A stretch of 24,070 bases of DNA from Myxococcales bacterium (GTDB taxonomy: Bacteria > Myxococcota > Bradymonadia > REDH01): NCBI GenBank assembly GCA_018970625.1, contig JAGWVZ010000004.1, positions 1 through 24,070 on the forward strand, written 5' to 3'. This document shows, piece after piece, positions 7,982 to 15,834 of this stretch. Position numbers and translations under genes: made by a program. Numbering within the stretch: position 1 is the first letter of the stretch; each line of letters opens with the position of its first letter. Below the pieces are notes generated by a model. That model was not told the DNA's origin and made no database searches. It was given only the letters and a program-made list of their open reading frames with translations.

Positions 7982-9496
7982 ATGACCGCCGACGTCACTG
8001 CACTGCCTACGATTCAGCTCTTCGACACGATGTCGGGAACAAAGCGAGCGCTGGTCCCCGTAACGCCTGGTCATGTGGGGCTGTATGTGTGTGGGGTCAC
8101 GGTGTACGATCTGACGCATATTGGTCATGCGCGGGTGTTTCTGTCGTTCGACTTTATTACGCGTTATTTGCGCCACCGTGGGTACGAAGTCACCTACGTG
8201 CGCAATCACACCGACGTGGACGACAAGATTATCAAGCGGGCGAATGAGCGGAACATGGACCCGATCGCGCTGGCTCAGGAGTTTATTGAGGCGCTCGACT
8301 CGGATATGGGGCGGCTGGGAATTCTGAAGCCGACCGTGGAGCCACGCGTATCAACGCACATGCCGCAGATTGTGGGCCTGGTGGAAACCCTCGTCGAAAA
8401 GGGGCATGCCTACGCAGTAGACGGCGATGTCTATTACGCAGTGGATAGTTTTCCGGAATATGGGAAATTGTCGGGGACGAAAATTGAGGACCTGAGGGCT
8501 GGCGAGCGGGTCGCGATTGACGAGCGAAAGAAGAACCCTGCTGATTTTGCGTTATGGAAATCAGCAAAGCCGGGTGAACCCACGTGGGCAAGCCCCTGGG
8601 GTCCCGGGCGTCCGGGATGGCACATTGAGTGCTCGGCCATGTCGCACACCCATCTGGGAGCACATTTCGATATCCACGGCGGCGGAAAAGACCTTGTATT
8701 TCCGCACCATGAAAATGAAATCGCGCAGAGCGAAGGTGCCCATGGCGGCTGCTACGCAGCCAACTGGATGCATATCGGGCTGGTCAATGTGGACGGCGAA
8801 AAAATGTCGAAATCGCTCGGCAATTTCTGGACGGTCCGCGATGTGCTTGAGAACTTCCACCCGCAGGCAATTCGCTATTTTATGCTGTCGGCACATTATC
8901 GTAAGCCGATCAGTTATTCGCAGACCAACCTGGAGCTTGCAGGTCAGCGCGCCGATTATCTGTATCGCACACGGTTGCAGCTGCAGGGCATGCTTGCCTC
9001 GTTGCCCGAAGTGCCTGCCGCAGACACGGATTACACGAGGCCGCTCTTCGATGGCCTGTACGCGGGCATGGACGACGACTTTAATTCTCCGGTTGCGCTC
9101 GCGGTGATCGCCGACGCCGCCCGCAAGACCAACGAGCTGCTCGTGACGAAGAAGCTCGGCAAGCGACTCGATGTGCAGGCGCAGCTGGCTGCTCTGGGTG
9201 CTTTCTTTGACGCCGTCAAAGACATCTTTGGCCTGCTCGAGGGCGATCTGGCTTCCACCATCGCTGACCTTCGTGCCCTGCAGGCGCGCCGTCTGGAAAT
9301 CGACACTGACGAAGTTGCCCGGTTGCTGGTCGAACGCACCAACGCCCGCGCCGCAAAGGATTACGTCGCCGCCGACGAAGTAAGAAAGAAGCTCGCCGAC
9401 ATGCACGTCGACGTCATGGACACCCCCGAAGGCACCGACTGGCGGATTGTTTCGCCGCTGCTGGAAAGTGAGGGCGAGCTGTCGGTCGAGGACTGA
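7982..9496 (+). CDS. cysS: Cysteinyl-tRNA synthetase
   Basis: A 504-residue class I aminoacyl-tRNA synthetase that charges tRNA-Cys. Visible hallmarks are the zinc ligands Cys37, Cys217, His242 and Glu246 (HHENE context), the HIGH signature at 46-49 and KMSKS at 274-278, followed by the DALR-type anticodon-binding helices. I placed the start at the ATG at 7982. The frame stays open up to 7856, but that extension is Arg/Cys-rich and unlike the family, which begins shortly before the LYVCGVTVYD segment. The 215-base gap upstream holds no gene I can support. The gene converges with the small minus-strand gene ending at 9518. Confidence 0.96.
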   Translation: MTADVTALPTIQLFDTMSGTKRALVPVTPGHVGLYVCGVTVYDLTHIGHARVFLSFDFITRYLRHRGYEVTYVRNHTDVDDKIIKRANERNMDPIALAQEFIEALDSDMGRLGILKPTVEPRVSTHMPQIVGLVETLVEKGHAYAVDGDVYYAVDSFPEYGKLSGTKIEDLRAGERVAIDERKKNPADFALWKSAKPGEPTWASPWGPGRPGWHIECSAMSHTHLGAHFDIHGGGKDLVFPHHENEIAQSEGAHGGCYAANWMHIGLVNVDGEKMSKSLGNFWTVRDVLENFHPQAIRYFMLSAHYRKPISYSQTNLELAGQRADYLYRTRLQLQGMLASLPEVPAADTDYTRPLFDGLYAGMDDDFNSPVALAVIADAARKTNELLVTKKLGKRLDVQAQLAALGAFFDAVKDIFGLLEGDLASTIADLRALQARRLEIDTDEVARLLVERTNARAAKDYVAADEVRKKLADMHVDVMDTPEGTDWRIVSPLLESEGELSVED

Positions 9497-9517
9497 GTCA
9501 GCGTAGCGCCGCCCGGG

Positions 9518-9826
9518 TTATTGTGACCACCCGGGAATCCACTGATCACGCTGACGAAGCTCGCGCCAGTGCAGGGTCACCTTACGCCCTGTCAGAATGG
9601 CCTGCAGCGTGACCATGCCGGAACGGCTGGCAAATTCGACGCACTGCCAGTGACACTCGCGATCGAGCGGATGAGTCGCGCTCCACTTGCTACCCGGAAG
9701 TCGGGTAGGGTGTTGAGGGAAGGGGGTCCTGTGCGCGGGTTGTGAACCGGGCGAGGGTTCGATGCGTCCATCGTGGCCCAGGGCAGGGCGGTCGTCTGGC
9801 GCAGGTTTGGCGTTTGAATCAGGCAC
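9518..9826 (-). CDS. TIGR02450-type small tryptophan-rich protein with N-terminal extension
   Basis: The C-terminal 55 residues match the pattern of the small Trp-rich family TIGR02450: GSKWSA, then a Cys/His/Trp segment, LQAILTGRK, LHWREL and WIPGW. The function of the family is unknown. Usual members are about 65-75 residues. Here the conserved part is preceded by roughly 45 Pro-rich residues. I chose the GTG at 9826 because GAGGTG lies five bases upstream of it. A longer reading from the GTG at 9892 would add 22 residues including a CxxC (CVHC), but that start has no Shine-Dalgarno sequence. The gene is convergent with cysS (21-base gap) and divergent from the exported protein at 10075. 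Confidence 0.72.
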   Translation of the reverse strand: MPDSNAKPAPDDRPALGHDGRIEPSPGSQPAHRTPFPQHPTRLPGSKWSATHPLDRECHWQCVEFASRSGMVTLQAILTGRKVTLHWRELRQRDQWIPGWSQ

Positions 9827-9837
9827 GGGTTCACCTC
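9827..9837 (-). promoter_or_regulatory. Ribosome binding site deciding the start of the Trp-rich gene
   Basis: Read on the minus strand this is GAGGTGAACCC immediately before GTG. The GAGGTG core is five bases from the start codon, a strong Shine-Dalgarno match. This favours the start at 9826 over the upstream GTG at 9892. Confidence 0.55.
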
Positions 9838-10014
9838 GAGCGCAGTGGACGCATGGATCAAAGAGTACGTGAGTGCCCGGGAAGGTGCGCACGTGTTGTC
9901 ATTTTGGGTCGGGACGGCCCACGCGATGTCGTGATTCAGAGTCGGCGACCCGCACGCGGTTTCGTGCGCAAGGTGAACAGGTTACCGGAGCACCGGCTTA
10001 CGCGCGAAGCCTGC

Positions 10015-10043
10015 TTGCGGCCGCGGTCAGGCGGGGGTACAAC
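10015..10043 (+). promoter_or_regulatory. Weak candidate promoter for the exported protein at 10075
   Basis: TTGCGG at 10015-10020 and TACAAC at 10038-10043 are 17 bases apart. Transcription would begin near 10050, giving a leader of about 25 bases that holds the GGAG ribosome binding site. The -35 match is only three of six, so the call is tentative. Confidence 0.3.
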
Positions 10044-10074
10044 GGCGAGGTTCGCCGATGGATGGAGTGTCTGC

Positions 10075-10608
10075 ATGATGAAGCAATTTGGATCGGTAGT
10101 GCTGGTGTGGAGCCTTGTTTCTGCGTCGTTGCCCGTATCGGGCCGGGCGTGGGCAGACGATGCCGACGAGGTGCCAGCCGGCAATACGGCGACCGAAGAG
10201 ACGACCGATGATTCCGCCGGGGTGCAGGCCGATGAACAGCCGTCCGTGCAGGAGACCGTGGCCGAGGAGCCGCGCCGGGCCGGAAACGCTGACGTGTGGA
10301 CGCTGGTGGGTATCGCGGGTGCGTCGGCAGGTGGCTCTGTCGCTTATTTTCTGGCGTCAGCAAACAGCAATCAGGAGCTGGACGCGCTGGAAGGTGAGCT
10401 GCTGTTTACGCGCAACGAGCGCATTCGCCTGAACGACAAGGCGCAGGCTGAGCAAAATCTGGGCATCATTCTGGCGGGCGTGAGCGTAGCGGCCACCATC
10501 GGTGCCACCGTGCTCGGCATCCACCGCGGCCGCGACGGCGAAGAAGTGACCCTGACCCCGGTCGCCGCCCCCGGCCTCGTGTCGCTGCAGCTGAGCGGTC
10601 GGTTCTAG
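10075..10608 (+). CDS. Exported protein of unknown function with two hydrophobic helices
   Basis: A 177-residue protein I do not recognise. The start is the ATG at 10075 with GGAG about eight bases upstream. The open frame continues to 9742, but that part is Arg-rich and unlike a protein N-terminus. Residues 1-28 form a signal peptide with probable cleavage after AWA. An acidic, Thr/Glu-rich segment follows (about 29-70). Then come two Gly/Ala-rich hydrophobic helices separated by a charged, probably helical segment. The last residues end in LQLSGRF, an aromatic-terminated tail similar to endings I associate with envelope proteins of deltaproteobacteria. Possibly a membrane-hairpin or TPR-partner protein. 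It converges with the SUMF1-fold gene, whose stop lies 27 bases away. Confidence 0.7.
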   Translation: MMKQFGSVVLVWSLVSASLPVSGRAWADDADEVPAGNTATEETTDDSAGVQADEQPSVQETVAEEPRRAGNADVWTLVGIAGASAGGSVAYFLASANSNQELDALEGELLFTRNERIRLNDKAQAEQNLGIILAGVSVAATIGATVLGIHRGRDGEEVTLTPVAAPGLVSLQLSGRF

Positions 10609-10635
10609 CGAACGGCCGCGAGGGCGGCAGCGGAG

Positions 10636-11781
10636 TCAAAAACCCGCACGCACCGCGTCGGCGTCCGAAATACTCACTGCGCAACGGAACCCGAAATGGT
10701 GGAAAGGGTCGTTGTCGGGTTCGTGGCGCCGGCGGTGCCAGCCGGCGGCATGGTCGCCGCGCCAGTACCAGGAACCGCCTTTCACGACCCGAAAATGGCG
10801 GTTCTCGCACTCGTCGGCGCCTGCGCACGGCCCCTGCGGATTGACGCCGGCGCAGGCCTCACCGCACTCGGCATAATCGCGCGTCCACCAGTCGGCGACC
10901 CACTCTTCGACATTACCGGTCATGTCGTACAGCCCAAATCGGCCCGCCGGACGGGAACGGACCGGCTGAATACGTCCCCGGTCGGGTGTGTCGCTCGGCT
11001 GAGGAATGCCACAGCTGCGGCCGCGGTCGTCTTCGAGCACAGCGAGGTCGCAGCTGGGTTCTTCGTTGCCCCACGCGTACCATTCACCATCTGGTCCGCG
11101 GGCTGCGGCCTCCCATTCGGCTTCTGTGGGCAGCCGTTTGCCGAGCGCGTTGCAATAGTCGCGTGCGTGAAACCAGCTCACGCCCGTCATGGGTTGTTCG
11201 TCGCCCGAGAACCCCCGGTAAAGCGGGCGCGTGAGTTCGCACGCACCTGCCCGCACGCAGGCCATGTACGCGGCGAACGTGACTTCGGTTTCGTCGATGT
11301 AAAAACCGTCCAGCCAGACGCGAGCTGCCGGCGCGGCCATGGGATGCAGGTCACGTGGCTGCCCCATCTGTTCGCAGCCGTGCGAATCGTCATCCAGTCC
11401 GCGCACATACCAGGCGGGCGGCACACAGTGCATGCCGGTGGGCGCCGCTTCGCAGGGAGCCGCATTACCGCCCGCTGGTGCGGGTTCGACGACCGCGCCG
11501 ACAGGCAGGGCGGCGGTTGAACCCTCGTTGGCGATCGGTGCAGACGCTTCCGTGGGGTCGGCCTGGGCGGCCGTTGGTTCGGCACCCGAGCCATTTTCGG
11601 GCGCGGCCTCCGGGTTTCTGCCGCCCTGTACATTTCCCGTGGAACCCGGTTCCGCAGCAACGGCCGCAACCGATTCGGCTGGTTCGGGAGCTGGTTGTGC
11701 TGCGGGTGTACACGCTACAGAGCCGAGTACGAACCACAGGCACAGGCGGGTGGGTCGAAGCAACGGGCGGGTCAGGTGCAT
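10636..11781 (-). CDS. SUMF1/formylglycine-generating-enzyme-fold lipoprotein
   Basis: A 381-residue protein. An N-terminal signal ends at Cys24 in SVAC, an imperfect lipobox. Residues 25-110 are a Pro/Ala/Glu-rich linker. From about 137 to 375 lies a C-type-lectin-like FGE-sulfatase domain, with the typical FYIDETEVT, MTGVSWFHARDYC, LPTEAEWEAAAR, GLYDMTGNVEEWVADWW and KGGSW...GFRC segments. I do not see the paired active-site cysteines of true formylglycine-generating enzymes near the C-terminus, so it is probably a binding or scaffold protein. This is the last gene of a three-gene minus-strand operon. Its ATG directly abuts the TGA of the M15 peptidase gene, so coupled translation is likely. 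Confidence 0.88.
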   Translation of the reverse strand: MHLTRPLLRPTRLCLWFVLGSVACTPAAQPAPEPAESVAAVAAEPGSTGNVQGGRNPEAAPENGSGAEPTAAQADPTEASAPIANEGSTAALPVGAVVEPAPAGGNAAPCEAAPTGMHCVPPAWYVRGLDDDSHGCEQMGQPRDLHPMAAPAARVWLDGFYIDETEVTFAAYMACVRAGACELTRPLYRGFSGDEQPMTGVSWFHARDYCNALGKRLPTEAEWEAAARGPDGEWYAWGNEEPSCDLAVLEDDRGRSCGIPQPSDTPDRGRIQPVRSRPAGRFGLYDMTGNVEEWVADWWTRDYAECGEACAGVNPQGPCAGADECENRHFRVVKGGSWYWRGDHAAGWHRRRHEPDNDPFHHFGFRCAVSISDADAVRAGF

Positions 11782-12513
11782 TCAGTAGCCCGTGAGCGAA
11801 AAATGCATGATGTCGCGGGTGCTGCCCGAGATCTCGCCGCCCCACTGCCAGCCCACCGTGCCGGTGAACGCACGATAGACGACGCTGTCTCGCGTGATGC
11901 TGGTGCGAGGGCGGCTGTCGGGGTTCCAATGGCCGCCGACGCCGAGCGTACAGCCGGCGATGCCGGAGACGGTGAGCTCGCGCAGGTTGCAGTCGCGATA
12001 CAGGCCGTTGTCGTCGGCGTTGATGTCGATGGCGGTGCCGTAGGAGTGGTTCGAGAGTTCCTGTCGCATATCGTCGCGCACGGCGCCGCGTGTGCGGCCG
12101 GGGCGATAGGCGACGAGCTCGTTGATCTCGAATTCGCCCGATGCGACGATCTCGCGGAGCGCGGCTTCGACGTTGGCCCGGTGGGCCCAGCAGACACGAA
12201 TGTCACCGACGCCGTCGATGCCCAGGCCAGCGACGTCGATGGGTTCCTGGTCTTCGGAGCAGACGGTGCAGCGGGGGTCCTGCGGGTCGCGCTCGTCACC
12301 TTCGACCTCGTCGTATGGTTTGCTGACGGTGCGGTGGTTGACGGCGCGGCGCTGGCTGACGCTCCAGTTGTACATGTCGTAGGTGCAGGTGACCGGTTGT
12401 GCGCGCTGCAGTGGCTGGTCGAGCGTGGGCTGCGCGTTGGCGGTGTGACACGCCGAAGCGAGCGTCGCCATGGCGAGTGCAAGCAGCGTTGCCGAATATA
12501 GGGGGGTTCTCAT
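11782..12513 (-). CDS. M15-family peptidoglycan peptidase, secreted or lipoprotein
   Basis: A 243-residue metallopeptidase of the VanY/endolysin M15 group, expected to cut peptide stems of peptidoglycan. The zinc ligands are His156 (SNHSYGTAID context), Asp163 and His237. Asp234 in DIMHF is the probable catalytic acid, following the WQWGGE segment. The start is the ATG at 12513; the frame remains open further upstream, but only from here does the product begin with a signal sequence. The signal ends in LASAC, so Cys22 may be lipidated, although the -3 residue is not ideal and cleavage after ANA is possible. Six more cysteines, including a CTVC, suggest disulfides. It lies 14 bases after the LysM hydrolase gene. 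Confidence 0.87.
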   Translation of the reverse strand: MRTPLYSATLLALAMATLASACHTANAQPTLDQPLQRAQPVTCTYDMYNWSVSQRRAVNHRTVSKPYDEVEGDERDPQDPRCTVCSEDQEPIDVAGLGIDGVGDIRVCWAHRANVEAALREIVASGEFEINELVAYRPGRTRGAVRDDMRQELSNHSYGTAIDINADDNGLYRDCNLRELTVSGIAGCTLGVGGHWNPDSRPRTSITRDSVVYRAFTGTVGWQWGGEISGSTRDIMHFSLTGY

Positions 12514-12527
12514 GTAGCGACCCGGGG

Positions 12528-14243
12528 TCAGAGTTCGCCGGCAGCGAGGATCTCGCCGATGGCGCGAGCGGCGCTGTTGAGCGACGAGCGTCCGGGATAA
12601 CCGGCGAGTGTCACGATCCATGCCTGGCTGGAGCCGCGGACGTACACGTACACGTTGTCGCTGTACCAGTCGCCTGCGAAACCGGCTTTGTGAAAGAAGA
12701 CGACGTCGTCACGGTCAAGACCGGCGGCGAGCCCCTCGACGACCTCCATGCCACGGCTGCGGTCGGTGGCGAGTGTCTGCCGGATAAACCGAAGTCCGGC
12801 GGGCGACAGTCGGAACGTCTCGCGCTCGGGCAGCTGCTCCTGCAGCATGAGCCTTCGCATGCACTCGGCGAGGTCATCGAGCGAGGTGCAGGCGGCGCCG
12901 TCACAGTTGGGGCTTGCGGTACCGGTGCGGGCGGCAATGACTTCGCTCTGTCCACCTTCAGTGATGGTAATGCGAGGGGAGTTTCGGAGTGACGCGGCCT
13001 CGCCCATATTCATCCAGCGCGAGGTTTCATAGGCTCGGCGAATGGCGGAGTGCGAGAACCCGTTTCGCGACGAGAAAAATCGGGTATTCAGCTCGTCGTG
13101 GCCGGTGAAAATGACGAGAAAATTATGGGCAATATTATCGCTGGGGCCCAGCGCGTCGGTAATTAATTCGCGGAGAGTAAAGGTGTGATTTCCGCCGCGC
13201 CCATGAAAAGTGACGGTCGCATTGTGCGTAAAGCCCATGGATTCGGCCTTCTGCAACGCGGCGATCGCCGAATAGAGCTTGATGGTGGACGCAGCGTTCC
13301 AGTTGGTGAAATCGTCGCCGGTGTTGTTGTAGTCGTACGACTGCTGGCTGACGATTTGTCGGTTGGCATCAAAGGTAATCGAGATGACAGCGGCTTTGAA
13401 TTGCGACGGGGCACGGAAACCGTGCTGGCGCATCAACGATGCCAGATCGCCGCCGCTGCGGACCGCCGGGGCACGCTGCACCGAGGAGTTACGCACTTCG
13501 ACGGGCGTGCCCGTACAATCAGGGGGAATCAGCAGCGGGTCGCCGGCGCGAATGTGGTCAGAGGTCAGGCTGTTCGCGGTCATGACCTCGCCCACGCTGC
13601 AACCATTTCGCAGCGCAATGCCGCCGAGGGTATCGCCGGGCTGAATGATGTACGTGCCTTCGGGCACCGGCTGGGCGGCGGCCCCGCTGCCTTCGCCCGA
13701 GGAGCCGCTACAGGCGGGAATCTGCAGGGTGTCGCCGGCAAAGATGGAGTCGTCAGCCAGGTTGTTGGCGACCATGAGCTCCGAGACGGTGCAGCCGGTG
13801 AGCGCCGCAATGGTTTCCAGATACTCGCCAGGTTGAATCACGTGCAGATTGCCCTCGGCGGCCACTGCCTCGGCCACGGGTTCACTGGACGGCTCAGGCG
13901 GCGGAATGATGAGCACCTGCCCGGGGCGTACCAGATCGCTGGTGAGCTGGTTGGCCTCCATAATTCGTTCGTAGGGCACACCGTAGCGGCCCCCGATAAT
14001 CCAGAGGGACTCGCCGTCCTGTACCGTATAGAGTTGCGGCTGCGCCGAACCTTCTTCGCTCCCGGGAACGGACGACGACGCTTCGGCGATGGCCTGACCC
14101 GAGCCGGGCTCAGGGGCCGACCCCTCGTGCGCCGCCAGTTCAGGCGGCCGTGTCGAACCGGCTTCTGCGACGACCCGGGGTTCGCCACCGACCAGCAGCG
14201 TAATCACGAGGAGCAGGGCCACGAGGATGCCGGAACCGATCAT
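12528..14243 (-). CDS. Membrane-anchored triple-LysM protein with beta-lactamase-fold serine hydrolase domain
   Basis: About 571 residues from the ATG at 14243. A hydrophobic anchor (residues 3-19) is followed by an acidic linker and three LysM peptidoglycan-binding repeats at about 71-114, 133-176 and 197-240. A class-A-beta-lactamase/PBP-like domain then fills 265-571. Its motifs are STIK at 319-322 (nucleophile Ser and Lys), SDN at 368-370, and KAG at 519-521 in place of KTG. I see no ExxLN omega-loop motif, so antibiotic hydrolysis is not predicted; a wall peptidase or amidase role is more likely. The frame extends to TTG codons at 14297 and 14315, which would add a short cytoplasmic tail with an Arg. 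The true start is uncertain. First gene of the envelope operon. Confidence 0.88.
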   Translation of the reverse strand: MIGSGILVALLLVITLLVGGEPRVVAEAGSTRPPELAAHEGSAPEPGSGQAIAEASSSVPGSEEGSAQPQLYTVQDGESLWIIGGRYGVPYERIMEANQLTSDLVRPGQVLIIPPPEPSSEPVAEAVAAEGNLHVIQPGEYLETIAALTGCTVSELMVANNLADDSIFAGDTLQIPACSGSSGEGSGAAAQPVPEGTYIIQPGDTLGGIALRNGCSVGEVMTANSLTSDHIRAGDPLLIPPDCTGTPVEVRNSSVQRAPAVRSGGDLASLMRQHGFRAPSQFKAAVISITFDANRQIVSQQSYDYNNTGDDFTNWNAASTIKLYSAIAALQKAESMGFTHNATVTFHGRGGNHTFTLRELITDALGPSDNIAHNFLVIFTGHDELNTRFFSSRNGFSHSAIRRAYETSRWMNMGEAASLRNSPRITITEGGQSEVIAARTGTASPNCDGAACTSLDDLAECMRRLMLQEQLPERETFRLSPAGLRFIRQTLATDRSRGMEVVEGLAAGLDRDDVVFFHKAGFAGDWYSDNVYVYVRGSSQAWIVTLAGYPGRSSLNSAARAIGEILAAGEL

Positions 14244-14340
14244 GGCAGGCGCATGTGACCTGATCGAAGGGATGTCGTGGGGTTCCGGGCTGGACAAATT
14301 GCAAGTCTCTGGCAAAGAAGGCGCGCTCGCATTGCTGCTC

Positions 14341-14360
14341 TGTAACGACGCTTTGTAACG
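14341..14360. promoter_or_regulatory. Direct repeat TGTAACG x2 between divergent envelope genes
   Basis: TGTAACG occurs at 14341-14347 and again at 14354-14360, a 13-base period, just before the ATG at 14370 and upstream of the divergent LysM operon. It could be a regulator's paired half-sites. On the minus strand TTGAAA (14363-14368) with a poor -10 could drive the operon. There is no direct proof of either. Confidence 0.25.
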
Positions 14361-14369
14361 GTTTTCAAC

Positions 14370-15668
14370 ATGTCTCTGCTTCGGGCCTCGGGTTTCTGTC
14401 GCCGTTCTCTGGCGCTTTCGGCGATTTGTGTCGTATTTATGGGGGCTTGCACGACATCGTCCTCACCGCTGGGGGGCAGCGGCGAAGGCTCGGTTCAGGG
14501 CGACACGGCGGTTGCGCAGGGTTCCGGGGCAGGGCGCGCTGCCGATTCAGCCCCGGGTGCGGCCGAGGCGTCTGCGCCCGCCGATGGCAGCGACGGTTCG
14601 GGCGCGGCTGCTGGTGCGAACGCGGGTGCTGGTTCAGCCGACCGCCCTGCCAGCGCTGATCAGGGCCCGGCGAACCAGATTGAAGGTGTGGGCGTGACAG
14701 CGGCTGACATTCTGCTGCCGGACGGCACGATTCGACCGCTCACCGAAGCGCAGCTCGCTATTTTTCTGGGGTTTGCCGAGGATGCCGAGCCCGAGGTGCT
14801 GGATACCGTGATGGAGGAGAACGAGGGACAGCACTTTTTGTATTCGGACGAGCTGCACCTGTATAATTTTCAGCCGCGCATGGCTGACCTGGGGGGCATG
14901 TACGTGGGCGTGGGTTCCGATCAGGCCTACCTGTTCATGGGCTGGCAGCGGCCGACGATAGCGGTGCTCGCCGACTATGATCCGTGGATTTCTGCGTTGC
15001 ACCGCTCGTATCTGGCATTTTTCGAGCGTTCTGAGGACCGCGCAGCGTTTCGCGCGTGGTGGAGCCCGGATTCGTCGGAGCTGGCGCAACAGACGCTGCG
15101 CGAAGAATATGCCGATCGCGCCGATCTGGACTTGATTCTGTCGGTGTATCGGACGGCGCGCGGCAAGGTGAATCGGCGGCTGGGCGAGATTTCCCGCATG
15201 GGCAGTATCACACCCACGTTTATGTCGGACGACGCCCAGTTTCAGTATGTGCGGCAGCTGATTCTGGCAGGACGCGTTCGCCCCATGGTCGGCAATCTGC
15301 TGGATAGCCCCGGCTATATCAATATCGGTGACGCCGCACGGCGGCTCGGCGTTCCCGTTCGCAATGTGTACACGTCAAACGCCGAGGATTACTGGGGATA
15401 CTCGGCGCAGTTCCGCGATAATATGCGTGCGCTGCCTTTTGACGAGCAGTCGATCATCACCCGTACGCGCGCCACCAAGCCGCGCAATCAGGATTATCGC
15501 TACCAGCAACAGCCGGCGTTGAACTTTGTGCGCTGGCTGGATTCTGGCACGCGCAGCTGCCGCACCATGTGGGGCTACGCCTCGGTGCGTGAAGACGAGT
15601 TTCCGATCACCTGGTTTACCGAAGAGCCTGAAGTGGCCGCGGTGGACGGAAGCGGCGTGAACGAATAA
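14370..15668 (+). CDS. Lipoprotein resembling the LIC_10091 (DUF7790) family, methyltransferase-like fold
   Basis: A 432-residue protein. The signal ends in FMGAC with the lipidation Cys at 27. Residues 28-100 are a Gly/Ala/Ser-rich low-complexity linker that tethers the globular part away from the membrane. The globular domain (about 105-415) resembles the LIC_10091 family, named from Leptospira, whose fold is reported to resemble SAM methyltransferases. Telling segments are YSDELHLYNFQPR, GGMYVGVGSDQAYLF (glycine-rich loop), the acidic LADYDPW after the next strand, and SNAEDYWGY. The family assignment is from memory of the pattern. The gene is divergent from the LysM operon and lies upstream of hemH. 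Confidence 0.72.
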   Translation: MSLLRASGFCRRSLALSAICVVFMGACTTSSSPLGGSGEGSVQGDTAVAQGSGAGRAADSAPGAAEASAPADGSDGSGAAAGANAGAGSADRPASADQGPANQIEGVGVTAADILLPDGTIRPLTEAQLAIFLGFAEDAEPEVLDTVMEENEGQHFLYSDELHLYNFQPRMADLGGMYVGVGSDQAYLFMGWQRPTIAVLADYDPWISALHRSYLAFFERSEDRAAFRAWWSPDSSELAQQTLREEYADRADLDLILSVYRTARGKVNRRLGEISRMGSITPTFMSDDAQFQYVRQLILAGRVRPMVGNLLDSPGYINIGDAARRLGVPVRNVYTSNAEDYWGYSAQFRDNMRALPFDEQSIITRTRATKPRNQDYRYQQQPALNFVRWLDSGTRSCRTMWGYASVREDEFPITWFTEEPEVAAVDGSGVNE

Positions 15669-15672
15669 GCGG

Positions 15673-15701
15673 CAGGACAGGGCGGCGGCAAGCCCTGCCT
15701 G
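15673..15701 (+). terminator. Hairpin just after the LIC_10091-type gene, no U tract
   Basis: CAGG and CAGGGC (15673-15676 and 15678-15683, separated by a bulged A) can pair with GCCCTG and CCTG (15692-15701) around an eight-base loop. It begins five bases after the stop codon, which fits a transcription end. No run of T follows, so it is not a standard intrinsic terminator. Confidence 0.3.
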
Positions 15702-15834
15702 ATGCGCTACGAATGAGAATCCGAGCGGTTTGGCGCTGCGGTTTGTATCCTGAAAATGCGCGATGCATCTTTGCCCCTGAACTGTTGTGCGATGTCCGGT
15801 GTCGGCTCGCTGCAACCCTGACGAGCGTTGTGTC

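Noticed and set aside
10696..11520. 274-residue plus-strand frame opposite the SUMF1-fold gene
   Set aside because: The minus-strand product has a convincing FGE-sulfatase domain; this one has none.
12528..13400. Reading the serine-hydrolase domain as a class A beta-lactamase resistance gene
   Set aside because: SxxK and SDN are present but KTG is KAG, no ExxLN omega-loop motif is visible, and the LysM fusion points to a cell-wall role.
13185..14258. 357-residue plus-strand open frame opposite the LysM hydrolase
   Set aside because: Antisense shadow of a gene with three LysM repeats and serine-hydrolase motifs; Arg/Gly-rich with no signal or domain.
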